Shown: piece after piece, positions 21,627-30,743 of the stretch
Layout of the letters: each line of letters begins with the position of its first letter
How positions within the stretch are numbered: position 1 is the first letter of the stretch
DNA from: Nannocystis sp.
GTDB lineage: Bacteria > Myxococcota_A > Polyangia > Nannocystales > Nannocystaceae
NCBI GenBank assembly: GCA_016712315.1
Contig: JADJRG010000013.1
Coordinates: forward strand, 248,001-312,000
Direction: 5' to 3'
Length of the DNA stretch: 64,000 nt
Notes under the pieces: generated by a model
The model's database searches: none
What the model saw: the letters and a program-made list of their open reading frames with translations, nothing else
Told to the model about the DNA's origin: nothing
Position numbers and translations under genes: made by a program

Positions 21627-22325
21627 ATGCGCGGGCAACCGTACGGGCGCGTGATCGCGGGTCTGCTCGCGTGGTTTGTGTGGGTGGATCCTCACACCGC
21701 GCGCGCCTGCTCGTGTATGCCGCCTGAGCCGCCCGCGCTCGCGCTCGCCCACGCTGACGCGGTCTTTGAGGGCCGTGTGCTCAGCCTCAGCGCGGTCGCG
21801 CCCGAGGACACGGCCTTCGGCGGCGAGCTCCGCTACGAGCTCGAGCTGCAGCGCGTGTGGAAGGGCGAGCTCCCTGACGTCGTCGTGCTCACCACGCCCA
21901 GCTCCTCCGCCGCTTGCGGCCGCAGCTTCGAGATCGGCGGCAGTTACCTCGTCTACGCCGCTCGCGGCCAGCGCGGCGAGTTAGCCGACTTTCTCTGCTC
22001 ACGCACCCGACGGATCAGCGGCGCCGATGAAGACCTCGCGGTCTTGGGGCCTGCACGCGCGCGCGCCGCCGTCGAAGCGCCCCGCCAAGATCGCGAGCCG
22101 CGGCGCATCGAGCCGCCGCCTGCGCCCGCCGCCCAGCCGCCGCCCAGCGCCCGCGGCTGCGCCATCGCCGACGATCCTCTGCCCGCCCCGGCCTCCCTCT
22201 GCCTGCTCGCGCTGGCGCTGCTCGCCCGTCGTCGTCGCCGCCCGCGGGTTGGCAGCGCCGCGTTGAACCAGGTACAAGAGCGCCCGCATCCGCGGAAGAA
22301 GCACCTTGACGAACGGCATTTTTAA
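21627..22325 (+). CDS. exported NTR/TIMP-like protein with a MYXO-CTERM-like tail
   Basis: 232 residues. A signal peptide ends before ACSC, so the mature N-terminus begins with the CxC motif typical of tissue-inhibitor-of-metalloprotease (NTR) domains. The text AVFEGRVLSLS, YELELQRVWKGELPDVVVL and LVYAARGQRGELADFLCSRTRRI agrees with bacterial members; further cysteines can pair. The C-terminus has a GC motif, a hydrophobic stretch (ASLCLLALALLA) and an Arg cluster, i.e. a MYXO-CTERM sorting signal. However, the frame then runs on for about 27 residues beyond the usual end and overlaps the start of the next gene by 20 bases. Predicted surface-anchored; inhibitory activity not shown. Confidence 0.75.
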   Translation: MRGQPYGRVIAGLLAWFVWVDPHTARACSCMPPEPPALALAHADAVFEGRVLSLSAVAPEDTAFGGELRYELELQRVWKGELPDVVVLTTPSSSAACGRSFEIGGSYLVYAARGQRGELADFLCSRTRRISGADEDLAVLGPARARAAVEAPRQDREPRRIEPPPAPAAQPPPSARGCAIADDPLPAPASLCLLALALLARRRRRPRVGSAALNQVQERPHPRKKHLDERHF

Positions 22326-23952
22326 CGTCCCCCCGCCGGTGAACGAGCCGGTACGCGCCTACAGCCCCGGCTCCCCGGAGCGCGCCTCGCTCAAGGCCGA
22401 GCTCGCCCGCCAGCTCGCCGAAGAGGTCGAGGTCCCCCTCTGGATCGACGGCCGCGCGGTCTACACCGGCAAGACCTCGCCCCTCGTGATCCCCCACGAT
22501 CGTTCGCGCACCCTCGGCCATTTCCATCAAGCCGGCGTCGCCGAGGTGCAGTCGGCGATCGCCGCCGCCAAGGCCGCCAAGCCCGCCTGGGCCGCCCTCC
22601 CGTGGGAGGAGCGCGCCTCGATCTTCCTCCGCGCCGCGTCCCTCTTGCAGGGCGAGTACCGCGATCGCGTGAACGCCTCGACCATGCTCGGCCAGTCGAA
22701 GACCGCGCACCAGGCGGAGATCGACGCCGCCTGCGAGCTCATCGACTTCTTCCGCTTCAACGTCGCCTTCTACGCCCGCGCGCTCGCCGAGCAGCCGATC
22801 TCCGCCGAGGGCGTGTGGAACCGCCTCGATCACCGCCCGCTCGACGGCTACGTCTTCGCCGTCTCGCCCTTCAACTTCACCTCGATCGCCGGCAACCTCA
22901 CCGCCGCGCCCGCGCTGTGCGGTAACACCGTGATCTGGAAGCCCGCGTCGACCTCCGTCCGCTCCGGCGCCGTGCTCATGGAGCTGCTCACCCGCGCCGG
23001 CCTGCCCCCGGGCGTCATCAACTTCCTGCCCGGCTCCGGCGCCGCCGTCGGCGACCCAGCGCTCGCCGATCCTGACCTCGCCGGCGTGCACTTCACCGGC
23101 TCGACCCCTGTCTTCAAGGCCATGTGGCGGACGATCGGCCAGAACATCGAGCGTTACCGCGCCTACCCGCGCCTGGTCGGAGAGACAGGCGGGAAGGACT
23201 TCGTCTTCGCCCACCCCAGCGCCGACGTGGAGTCGCTCGCCTTCAACCTGCTCCGCGGCGCCTTCGAGTACCAGGGTCAGAAGTGCTCCGCCGCCTCGCG
23301 CGCCTACGTGCCCGCCTCGTTGTGGCCCGAGCTGCGTCAGCGCCTCGCCGACGGCCTCAGCGCGCTGCGGGTCGGCGACGTCTGCGACTTCTCCAATTTC
23401 ATGGGCGCCGTGATCGACGCCGCCAGCTACCGCAAGCAGAGCGGCGCGATCGCCGAGGCGCGCGCCGAGATCGGCGGCGCGGTGGTCGAGGTGCTCGGCG
23501 GCGCCTGCGACGACAGGGACGGCTTCTTCGTCCACCCCGCCGTCATCGTCGTCTCCGACCCTGGCTACCGCACCATGCGCGAGGAGCTCTTCGGCCCCGT
23601 CTTGACCGTGTACATCTACGACGACGCCCACTTCGAGCGGACCCTCCAGATCTGCGACCAAGGCGCCGAATACGCGCTCACCGGGGCGATCTTCGCCGAG
23701 GACCGCGCCGCCGTCCGCGCCGCCTGCGAGCGCCTGCGCTTCGCCGCCGGCAATTTTTATATCAACGACAAGCCCACCGGCGCGGTCGTCGGCCAGCAGC
23801 CCTTCGGCGGCAGCCGGGCCAGCGGCACCAACGACAAGGCGGGCAGCATCCTCAACCTCTACCGCTGGATGTCGCCGCGCACGATCAAGGAGAATTTCGT
23901 GCCGCTCCGCGACTTCCGCTACCCCTTCCTCCGCCCCGACGAGCCGGTGTAA
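22306..23952 (+). CDS. pruA: delta-1-pyrroline-5-carboxylate dehydrogenase
   Basis: 548 residues, the usual length for the stand-alone enzyme. It oxidises glutamate gamma-semialdehyde to glutamate with NAD, the second step of proline breakdown. Visible: cofactor-binding AVSPFNFTSIAGNL, catalytic Glu in GETGGKD (about residue 295), catalytic Cys in GQKCSAASR (about 327), and the C-terminal INDKPTGAVVGQQPFGG. The start is a TTG at 22306 with GGAAGAAG 6 to 8 bases upstream; the gene overlaps the end of the NTR-like gene. No proline dehydrogenase gene is in the window, so this is not a PutA-type fusion. Confidence 0.93.
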   Translation: MTNGIFNVPPPVNEPVRAYSPGSPERASLKAELARQLAEEVEVPLWIDGRAVYTGKTSPLVIPHDRSRTLGHFHQAGVAEVQSAIAAAKAAKPAWAALPWEERASIFLRAASLLQGEYRDRVNASTMLGQSKTAHQAEIDAACELIDFFRFNVAFYARALAEQPISAEGVWNRLDHRPLDGYVFAVSPFNFTSIAGNLTAAPALCGNTVIWKPASTSVRSGAVLMELLTRAGLPPGVINFLPGSGAAVGDPALADPDLAGVHFTGSTPVFKAMWRTIGQNIERYRAYPRLVGETGGKDFVFAHPSADVESLAFNLLRGAFEYQGQKCSAASRAYVPASLWPELRQRLADGLSALRVGDVCDFSNFMGAVIDAASYRKQSGAIAEARAEIGGAVVEVLGGACDDRDGFFVHPAVIVVSDPGYRTMREELFGPVLTVYIYDDAHFERTLQICDQGAEYALTGAIFAEDRAAVRAACERLRFAAGNFYINDKPTGAVVGQQPFGGSRASGTNDKAGSILNLYRWMSPRTIKENFVPLRDFRYPFLRPDEPV

Positions 23953-24181
23953 GCGGCCCCACGGCCGCGCTCCCTGGCGCACGCGCCCCGCGTCATCCGC
24001 CGAGAAGGCCTTGAGATCACGGCCCTGCCCTCATCGCCAGGCGCTCGGCGCACCCCCTGCATGAACTCCAGCCGCCACAGGTGGCGAAATTTGGCGTTGT
24101 CGCCGCTCTGACAACCCGCTAGCCTGCCCGGCATTCGGGGTGAGCGACACCAACGATCTGCCCCCGGAAGAAGGACCCAAC

Positions 24182-24481
24182 ATGCGCAAGTTCTACGCCT
24201 CCCTCATCCTCACTGGCTTCGTCGCCTCCCTCACGCTCGGCGCCTGCGGCGGCAAGCCCTCCGAGGACGACTGTAAGAAGTTCGCGGACAAGGTCATCGA
24301 GCTGACCTCGAAGGGCCAAGACGCGGCCGCGGCCGAGCTCGCCAAGGGCATGCTCGAGGGCATGAAGCCGGAGATGATCAAAGAGTGCGTCGAGAAGGGC
24401 ACCAAGGCCGAGGTCGAGTGCGTGCTCAAGGCCGACACCATGGAGGCGCTCGAGAAGTGCGGCGGCGGCGAGAAGAAGTAG
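24182..24481 (+). CDS. small Lys/Glu-rich lipoprotein
   Basis: 99 residues from ATG 24182 with AAGGA 6 bases upstream. Signal peptide with lipobox LGAC (Cys about residue 22), then a helical, highly charged mature part with four further cysteines (DDCKKFADKVIELTS, MIKECVEKGTKAEVECVL, LEKCGG). The spacing suggests two disulfides in a helical hairpin, as in other small myxobacterial lipoproteins. Function unknown. Monocistronic, with a clear terminator 24 bases downstream. The 229 bases upstream (23953-24181) hold only a short hairpin (CGCCACAGGTGGCG). Confidence 0.75.
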   Translation: MRKFYASLILTGFVASLTLGACGGKPSEDDCKKFADKVIELTSKGQDAAAAELAKGMLEGMKPEMIKECVEKGTKAEVECVLKADTMEALEKCGGGEKK

Positions 24482-24504
24482 CGCTCACCCGCTGAGCCCC
24501 CGCG

Positions 24505-24544
24505 AGAGGCGCGCGGCCGCTGGCCCCGCGCCTCTTCATTTTTT
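24505..24544 (+). terminator. Rho-independent terminator
   Basis: Nine-base perfect stem AGAGGCGCG (24505-24513) / CGCGCCTCT (24527-24535), followed by TCATTTTTTTT-type T-rich sequence. It ends the small lipoprotein transcript and is the best canonical terminator in the window. Confidence 0.85.
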
Positions 24545-24638
24545 AAGCGTCAACGTCCCCTTCTGCGCGCGCTTCTACTCGACGTGTACGAGCGCTGCCG
24601 CCGCCGCTGCACTTCGCCCAGCCCCGCTCAGCGCCGCG

Positions 24639-25487
24639 TCACCGCCCTGTCGCCGCTAGCACCAGATCTGGCCGGTCCGAGATGATCCCGTCGACCCCCA
24701 GCGCCACGAGTCGCTCGATCTCCGCCGGATCATTCACCGTCCACGCGAACACCCGATACCCGCGCCCCCGCATTTTTTTGAGGGACCGCGCCGTGATCAG
24801 CGAGTGCTCGACCGAGAGCACGTCGGGCAGCGCGCGGTGATTCCAGGCCAGGCTGCGCAGCAGCGCCCGCTCGTGCCACCGCAGCCCCGCGCCCGCGAAC
24901 GAGCCGAAGATCTGCCCGCGGCGGATCTCCGGCGCATGAGCGCGCGCCGCCGCCAGCACGTACGGATGAAACGACGTGATCAGCACCGATCGCGCGAGCC
25001 CGAAGCGACGGATCGTCGCCACCACCGCCGCCGTCAGCGGCCGCGGATCGACGCCGCGGCCCGCCTTGATCTCCACGTTGATCGCGACTTGATCGCCGAA
25101 CGCCGCCAGCACCTCGTCGAAGCTCGGGATCACCTCGCCGGTGAAGACCCACGAGCGCCCCGAGAAGTGCGCGCCAGCGTCGAGTCGCCGCAGCTCCGCC
25201 AGCGACCGCTCCTCGGGCCGCCCGCTCGCCCCCGTCAGCCGCGCCAGCGTCTCGTCGTGGAACACGATCAGCCCGCCGCATCGAGCCTGGCGCACGTCCA
25301 ACTCAAAGGGCACCCCCAGCGCCGCCGCCGCGCGAAACGCCGCCATCGTGTTCTCCGGCGCCAACCCAGCCGCTCCGCGGTGGCCCATCACCGTCACGCG
25401 CTTTGGAAAGAGATCGCAGGTCGGGCGCGGTCGATGCACCCCGCCGAGCGGCGCGCGAGCCAGCCCGATCAGCGCGTCCACGATCAC
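24639..25487 (-). CDS. glycerophosphodiester phosphodiesterase
   Basis: 282 residues from GTG 25487, which overlaps the TGA of the kinase gene (GTGA), so the two are coupled. Family residues visible: GHRGAAGLAPENTMAAF with catalytic His, FELDVRQ, VFHDETLARLTG with the second catalytic His, INVEIK, and a C-terminal VFAWTVNDPAEIERLVALGVDGIISDRPD. It hydrolyses glycerophosphodiesters to glycerol-3-phosphate and an alcohol. No signal peptide, so probably cytoplasmic. Placement after a kinase gene is unusual, and the functional link is unknown. Confidence 0.9.
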   Translation of the reverse strand: MIVDALIGLARAPLGGVHRPRPTCDLFPKRVTVMGHRGAAGLAPENTMAAFRAAAALGVPFELDVRQARCGGLIVFHDETLARLTGASGRPEERSLAELRRLDAGAHFSGRSWVFTGEVIPSFDEVLAAFGDQVAINVEIKAGRGVDPRPLTAAVVATIRRFGLARSVLITSFHPYVLAAARAHAPEIRRGQIFGSFAGAGLRWHERALLRSLAWNHRALPDVLSVEHSLITARSLKKMRGRGYRVFAWTVNDPAEIERLVALGVDGIISDRPDLVLAATGR

Positions 25488-27838
25488 ACGATCCACATCA
25501 CCTCCACCCGCGCCGTCACCTGTCGGCGCACCGCGAGCAGGCGCGGGTGCTCGCGCAGCCGCGCCAGCGGCGGGCAGTGGTCCAACCAGTCGATGTCGAT
25601 CAGCCGCGCCTCGCACGCCAGCTCGAGCATGTCCAGCGCCTCCTCGAGGAAGCCCCGCGCCGCCATGATCTCCGCGCACACCTGGCAGGACGTCGTATAC
25701 AGCCGCGGGCTCGGGCCCGCGTCGAGGATCCGCCGCGCCGACGCGACCAGCTCCGCGCGCTCGGCCAGCCCCAGGTACCCGCGCGCGATGAACGAGATCA
25801 CCCCGAATTGCCCCGGCGCCGTCAGCCCCTGCGCGCGCTCGAAGGCCTCACGCACCGCCGCGTGATCGCCGTACCACCCGCCGACCCGCGCCCGCGCCAC
25901 GAGCGCCATAAACTGGAAGTGCGGCTGCCGCTGGAGCTGCGCGATCACCCCCGCGAACTCCACGAGCTCGCCGCGCAGCGCGTGCACCCGCGCGACGTGC
26001 ACCAGCGCCGGCAGCAGGCTCGGCTCGAGCGCCGCCGCCAGCCGCGCCCGCGCGGTCCCCTCCTCGAGGTTCCCCGCCTCGAGCTGGAGCTGCGACAAGT
26101 ACTCGTGCGCGTGCGCGTACGCGGGCGCCAGCCCCAGCGCCCGTACGAACGCCCGCGCGGCCGCTTGCCACTCCCCAGTCTGCACCGCCAGCAGCCCGCG
26201 CGCGAATTCTGTCTCCGCCAGCGTCGGCGCGCGCTCCACGGCGCGAGCCACCGACGCCCGCGCGAACGCCTCCCAGTCGCGATCGCCGCTCGCTCGGCTC
26301 ACGAAGAACCACGAGCGCGCGCTGACGACCGCGTGCAGCGCCAGCGCTGGCACGAACAGCGGCGCCGCGCGCAGCGACTCCTCCAGCAGCTCGAGCGCGC
26401 CGTCCGGGCCGAGGTAGTGCCCGCCCGCGATCTTCCGGCGCGCCCGCCGGACCATCGCGAGCGCCTCGGGACCCGCCTCACCGCGGTGTGCGTGCAAGAT
26501 CAGCTCGACCCGCAGCGCCTCGGCGAGGCGCTGCCACAGCGCCTCGGCGGCCGCGATCGGATCGTCCTCATAACGAGCGTCGAGGCGCTCGCTCCACAGC
26601 TGCACCCCGCTCGTCACCTCCACCAGGCGCGCTTGCAGCTTGAGCTGAGTCGGCGCCACCAGCAGCGCCGCGTCGACCACCAGCGCCACCCCCAGATCCT
26701 CGCCGACGACCCGCGGATCGCGGCGCTCGCGGTACGCCGCCGTCGCCCCGCTGCCGAGGATCGTCAGCCCTCCCGTGCGCGCCAGGGCGTCGATCAGCCC
26801 CTCGCTCACGACCTCCCCCAGGTACCCCAGCTCAGGCGCCCCTTGCGCGCGGATCGGCAGCACCGCCAATTTCGGCGCGAGCAGCCCGCTCACCGCCCTC
26901 TGCGTCGCCTCATCGCCGAAGCGAGGCCGACCCGCCGAGGCCGCCGCCGCCGGCCCTGCGTCGAGCGTCTCTCCCGCCGCCGCCAACCACGCCGCCAGCC
27001 GCCCCGCCAGCCGACCCGCGCTCTCCGGCCGGCGCCCCGGGTCCGCCGCCAAGCAGCCGCGAACCGCCTGCACCAGCGGCTCCGGAAGATCTGGCTTTAA
27101 AGACAGGATGTCGCGCGGCGGCGTCGACAGCCGCGCCAACGCGACCGCCACCGCGCTCTCACCGACGAACGGCAGCTCCCCGGTCAGCGCCTCGAAGAGC
27201 ACCAGCCCCGCCGCGTAGAGATCGACGCGAGCGTCCGGCGCGCGCCCCTCGAGCTGCTCCGGCGCCATATAGAGCGGCGTCCCCAAGATCGCCTGTGACC
27301 CGCCCACCTCGTCGATCCGCCGCGCGATCCCGAAGTCTGTCAGCACCACCCGCCCTTCGTCTTCGATCATGATGTTCGCCGGCTTGAGGTCGCGGTGGAC
27401 CACCCCCGCCGCGTGCGCCGCCGCCAGCCCCTCGCACACGCCCACCAAGATCTGCGCCGCATCGCGCGGCGAGAGCCCCCCAGGCTGCTCGCGCAGCAGT
27501 TGTTGCAGCGTCCGCCCCTCCACCAGCTCCATCGTCAGGTACGGCACCCCGCGGTGCTCGCCCATATCGTGCGTACGCGCGATGTTCGGGTGGCTGATCC
27601 GCCGCGCCAGCCGCACCTCGCTGCGGAACAGCTCGAGGTGCGCCGCGTCCACCCCCGCGTCCAAGATCTTCAGCGCCACGCGGTCGCCCACCAGCACATC
27701 CAGCGCCCTGTACACCGCCCCCATGCCCCCGCGCCCGAGCAGCCCCTCGACCCGATATCGCCCGGCGAAGAGCAGCTCCCCGCCGGTGATCGACGTCAGG
27801 TCGAGCCCCACGCCCGATGAAGCAGGCACCTCAGCCAC
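25484..27838 (-). CDS. Ser/Thr protein kinase with CadC/adenylate-cyclase-like and TPR regions
   Basis: 784 residues. Kinase domain about 28-290: GRGGMGAVY loop, Lys in VALKIL, HRDLKPANI catalytic loop, DFG in TDFGIARRID, and GTPLYMAPEQ. No transmembrane helix is evident. Residues about 330-450 (KLAVLPIRAQGAPELGYLGEVVSEGLIDALARTG) match the small alpha/beta domain that follows the effector in CadC-type regulators and many myxobacterial kinases. The rest is TPR-like (AVERAPTLAETEFARGLLAVQTGEWQAAARAF). All catalytic residues are present, so it should be active. The downstream GDPD gene overlaps its stop. It probably relays a cytoplasmic signal through the TPR part. Confidence 0.9.
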   Translation of the reverse strand: MAEVPASSGVGLDLTSITGGELLFAGRYRVEGLLGRGGMGAVYRALDVLVGDRVALKILDAGVDAAHLELFRSEVRLARRISHPNIARTHDMGEHRGVPYLTMELVEGRTLQQLLREQPGGLSPRDAAQILVGVCEGLAAAHAAGVVHRDLKPANIMIEDEGRVVLTDFGIARRIDEVGGSQAILGTPLYMAPEQLEGRAPDARVDLYAAGLVLFEALTGELPFVGESAVAVALARLSTPPRDILSLKPDLPEPLVQAVRGCLAADPGRRPESAGRLAGRLAAWLAAAGETLDAGPAAAASAGRPRFGDEATQRAVSGLLAPKLAVLPIRAQGAPELGYLGEVVSEGLIDALARTGGLTILGSGATAAYRERRDPRVVGEDLGVALVVDAALLVAPTQLKLQARLVEVTSGVQLWSERLDARYEDDPIAAAEALWQRLAEALRVELILHAHRGEAGPEALAMVRRARRKIAGGHYLGPDGALELLEESLRAAPLFVPALALHAVVSARSWFFVSRASGDRDWEAFARASVARAVERAPTLAETEFARGLLAVQTGEWQAAARAFVRALGLAPAYAHAHEYLSQLQLEAGNLEEGTARARLAAALEPSLLPALVHVARVHALRGELVEFAGVIAQLQRQPHFQFMALVARARVGGWYGDHAAVREAFERAQGLTAPGQFGVISFIARGYLGLAERAELVASARRILDAGPSPRLYTTSCQVCAEIMAARGFLEEALDMLELACEARLIDIDWLDHCPPLARLREHPRLLAVRRQVTARVEVMWIV

Positions 27839-27919
27839 CCGCCCAGCTTACCGGCAAACCAACCGGCCGACACGCCGGCGCGGCTTGACAGCGCGCCCCC
27901 GCGCGAGGATTTTCCATGC

Positions 27920-28591
27920 GTGTCGAGATCCTTCTTCGTGGGCGCGCTGCTCGCATCTTCCCTCTGGGCAGGCGCCTGGTTCTTCCTCCACCGCGAGGCG
28001 ACCGCCGGAGCTGACGCGCCGAGCGCTGATCCCTGCGCGGGTCGCTGCGGCGAAGGCACCGTCTGCGAAGCCGAGCGCTGCGAGCTCGCCCAGCCTGATC
28101 CCGAGCCGACCGCCGACACCCGCCGATCGAAGCGTCGCAGCAAGCGCAAGGCCGGCGGAGGCGCCGCGGATCCCAGCGCCGACGCCGAGGCTAGCGACCA
28201 AGGCCCCGTCCAGGACGCAGCCCCCGCCATCATCGACGATCGCTCGATCCCCGCCTACAGCGAGGCCGCCAGCAAGACCCTCGACATGAACGCCGGCAGC
28301 GAGCGCCTCAGCGCCGAGGTCCTCGACGCCCAGCTCCGCCGCCTCACCCCCCGCTTTCAGGGCTGCGTCCGCGACGCGATCGCCCGCGGCGCCGCGCTCG
28401 GCAGCGGCACCATCACCATCAAGGCGACGATCGCCGGCAGCGGCCGCGTCGAGGGCGTCTCCGCGAGCGCCCCCGCGTCGTTGGGGGCCCCTGGCGTCAT
28501 CCCGTGCGTCCGCAAGGCGGTGCACGACCACCGCTTCCCCGCCTTCGACGGCCCCAGCATGAACGCCACCTTCCGCTTCGAGGTCGACTGA
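27920..28591 (+). CDS. exported or membrane-anchored protein with an AgmX/TonB-like C-terminal domain
   Basis: 223 residues from GTG 27920. A single N-terminal hydrophobic segment (FFVGALLASSLWAGAWFFL), a short Cys motif (CAGRCGEGTVCEAERCEL), a low-complexity charged linker, and a C-terminal domain of about 95 residues (LRRLTPRFQGCVRDAIARG ... GTITIKATIAGSGRVEGVSAS ... VIPCVRKAVHDHRFPAFDG). Such paired-Cys domains end many myxobacterial envelope proteins (AgmX/PglI type, TonB-like fold). The kinase at 46528 ends in a similar domain. Function unknown; envelope location likely. Confidence 0.65.
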   Translation: MSRSFFVGALLASSLWAGAWFFLHREATAGADAPSADPCAGRCGEGTVCEAERCELAQPDPEPTADTRRSKRRSKRKAGGGAADPSADAEASDQGPVQDAAPAIIDDRSIPAYSEAASKTLDMNAGSERLSAEVLDAQLRRLTPRFQGCVRDAIARGAALGSGTITIKATIAGSGRVEGVSASAPASLGAPGVIPCVRKAVHDHRFPAFDGPSMNATFRFEVD

Positions 28592-28604
28592 CCGGCGCCC
28601 GCGC

Positions 28605-29246
28605 TCACGCCCGCCCGCGGAACGGGTCGCCCTCGTCCGCCAGCAGCGCCGCCGGGTCGCCCACGCGCCCCAGCAGCGCCTGCCAGCGCTCGAGATCTTC
28701 GGCGGGCGGAAGAGCTGGCCAATCGGCCAGGTCGTTCTGGCCCGCCGAGGTGAGCGCCGCCTCGCGCCGCAGCGCCGTCAACCACGCGACCGCCGGCGTC
28801 ATCATGATCAGGAAGCTCATCAACAGCGCCAGCCTGCAGTAGCCCCAAAAGCCATACGAGCTCAGCAGCGCCGCCGTCGCGACGAACGCAGCCGTCGCCG
28901 CCGCCGCGATCAAGGTCGTCCGCGCCGCCGCCCGCCACTGGCTCCCCCCCGCGTCGTGCCGCGCCGCCGCCACCAGCCGGATCGCGCAGCCCCGGCCGCG
29001 CCCCGCCTGCACCTCCGCCTCCAGCACCGCCTGCGCCGACACCACCGCGACGAAGCTCCCCTTGCGGATCGACACCCGCACCCCCTCGATCATGCCCGCC
29101 AACCCCGCCCGTGAGGTCACATAGCCGGCCGCCCGCGGGAAGCAGCGCTGACAGGCCTCCTCGACCGCCACACCGAGGATCCGCGCCGCCTCACCGCGCC
29201 CCCACGACCGCCTGTGCACCGCCCACGTCAGCCGACTCTCGCCCAT
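28605..29246 (-). CDS. hypothetical membrane protein with two adjacent TM helices
   Basis: 213 residues from ATG 29246 (an open frame to 29360 is not supported by a start site). The N-terminal 110 residues look like a mixed alpha/beta cytoplasmic domain (VHRRSWGRGEAARILGVAVEEAC, VRVSIRKGSFVAVVSAQAVLEAEV). Two hydrophobic helices follow (TTLIAAAATAAFVATAALL, CRLALLMSFLIMMTPAVAWL), then a charged tail. The domain could be related to membrane-curvature or polyketide-type helper proteins, but no family is recognised. Convergent with the AgmX-like gene with a 13-base gap. Confidence 0.6.
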   Translation of the reverse strand: MGESRLTWAVHRRSWGRGEAARILGVAVEEACQRCFPRAAGYVTSRAGLAGMIEGVRVSIRKGSFVAVVSAQAVLEAEVQAGRGRGCAIRLVAAARHDAGGSQWRAAARTTLIAAAATAAFVATAALLSSYGFWGYCRLALLMSFLIMMTPAVAWLTALRREAALTSAGQNDLADWPALPPAEDLERWQALLGRVGDPAALLADEGDPFRGRA

Positions 29247-29344
29247 TACAAACCACACTACCGATCTCCCGCGAGCCCGTCGATCCGCCGCCGCGGCGCG
29301 CCCTCGCTCTGCGCGGCCGCGCCGCGGCGTGATACACACGCGCA

Positions 29345-30742
29345 GTGCGGTCCCCACCACACCGACGCCCGCGCGTCCGCGGCGCGCTCGCGCTCGGCCT
29401 GCTCGCGCTCGCCGCTTGTGCCAGCGCCCCCTCGCGAGTCGACCGCGATCTGCTCGAGGTCGAGCGCGCGCTCCGCCCCGCGTCCGCTCCGAGCGCGCCG
29501 CGCTTGACCGACGCCGAGTCGCCCGTCCCCCTCGCCCTCGACGGCAGCCTGCGCGCCTACCTCAGCCACGCCTTCGCCCACAGCCCCGCCTTGCGCGCCA
29601 CCTTTGAGCAGTGGCGGGCGGCCACCTACGGCCCCGCGACGGCCCGCCGCCTCGACGAGCCGACCCTCTCGTACACGTGGTTCATCGGCGGCATGGACAC
29701 GCCTATGGGCCCGCAGCGCCACCGCGTCGGCGTCATGCAGATGTTCCCTTGGCCCACCAAGATCCGCGCCGCCAGCCGCGCCGAGGAGCTCGCCGCCGCC
29801 GCCGCGCAGCGCCGCTTCGAGGCCCACGCGCTCGAGCTCGCCGCCGTCGTCGCCCGCGCCTATTGGCGGCTCTGGCAGCTCCGCCGCGCCCGCGAGCTCC
29901 AGCGCGCGCAGCTCGAGATCCTCCGCTCCGTCGGCGAGCTCGTGCGGATCCGCGTCACCACCGGCGACGCCGGCCTCGGCGCGCTCGCCCAGGTCGACCT
30001 CCAGATCTCCCGCAGCGAAGACGAGCTCTTCGCCTTCGATCCACGCGAGCGCGCCGCCGTCGCGGAGCTCCGCCGGGCGATCGGCGGCGCCGCCCCTCCG
30101 CTCCTGCTCACCACCGACGATCCCCCGCCGCCGCGCAGCCCCAGCGAGCCGCAGGAGCAGCTCCATCGCGCCCTCGCGGCCCACCCCGAGGTCAACGGCC
30201 GCGAGCTGCTCGCCCGCGCTGGCGCCGAGCGAGCCCGGGCCGCCGGCGCCGATCGCTACCCCAGCCTCGGCCTCGGCTTCGACTGGACGCAGATCGGCCC
30301 CGCCCGCGATCCCACGCACCCGCACGCCGGCCGCGACATGTTCATGCTCCAGACCAGCCTCAAGATCCCGATCTGGGGCGCCGCCTACCGCGCCGCGATC
30401 CGCCAGGCCGAGGCCGAAGGCGCCGCCGAGGCCGCCGAGGCCCGCGCCGCCCGCGACCGCGCCGCCGCCGATCTCGAGGCTGTCCTTTCGGACATCGAAG
30501 ACAGCGCCCGCCGGATCCGCCTCTACACCGGCGCCCTCGCCCCGCAGGCCGAGACCGCCCGCGCCGCCCTCCAGAGCTCCTACCAGGTCGGCCGCGCCGC
30601 CCTCTCCGACCTCCTCCTCCTCGAGCGCGACCTCATCGACCTCGAGGCCGCGCACCTGCAAGCCCGCGTCGACCACGCCCTCGCCTGGGCCGAGCTCGAG
30701 CGGATCGTCGGCCGACCCGTCGCAGCTCAAACGATCGAATGA
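29345..30742 (+). CDS. cusC: TolC/CusC-type outer-membrane efflux lipoprotein
   Basis: 465 residues from GTG 29345. Signal with lipobox LAAC, then two long helical halves typical of outer-membrane efflux proteins (HSPALRATFEQWRAATYG ... ALELAAVVARAYWRLWQL ... YQVGRAALSDLLLLERDLIDLEAA) and short strand-like segments (DEPTLSYTWFIGG, LGFDWTQIG). It forms the outer-membrane channel of the tripartite pump encoded by the next two genes. One base separates its stop from the next ATG. The symbol follows the operon context. Confidence 0.85.
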   Translation: MRSPPHRRPRVRGALALGLLALAACASAPSRVDRDLLEVERALRPASAPSAPRLTDAESPVPLALDGSLRAYLSHAFAHSPALRATFEQWRAATYGPATARRLDEPTLSYTWFIGGMDTPMGPQRHRVGVMQMFPWPTKIRAASRAEELAAAAAQRRFEAHALELAAVVARAYWRLWQLRRARELQRAQLEILRSVGELVRIRVTTGDAGLGALAQVDLQISRSEDELFAFDPRERAAVAELRRAIGGAAPPLLLTTDDPPPPRSPSEPQEQLHRALAAHPEVNGRELLARAGAERARAAGADRYPSLGLGFDWTQIGPARDPTHPHAGRDMFMLQTSLKIPIWGAAYRAAIRQAEAEGAAEAAEARAARDRAAADLEAVLSDIEDSARRIRLYTGALAPQAETARAALQSSYQVGRAALSDLLLLERDLIDLEAAHLQARVDHALAWAELERIVGRPVAAQTIE

Positions 30743-30743
30743 T

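Noticed and set aside
22015..23982. A 655-codon open frame antisense to the P5C dehydrogenase gene
   Set aside because: Its protein is Gly/Val/Asp-rich, without any domain, and mirrors the codon pattern of the real gene.
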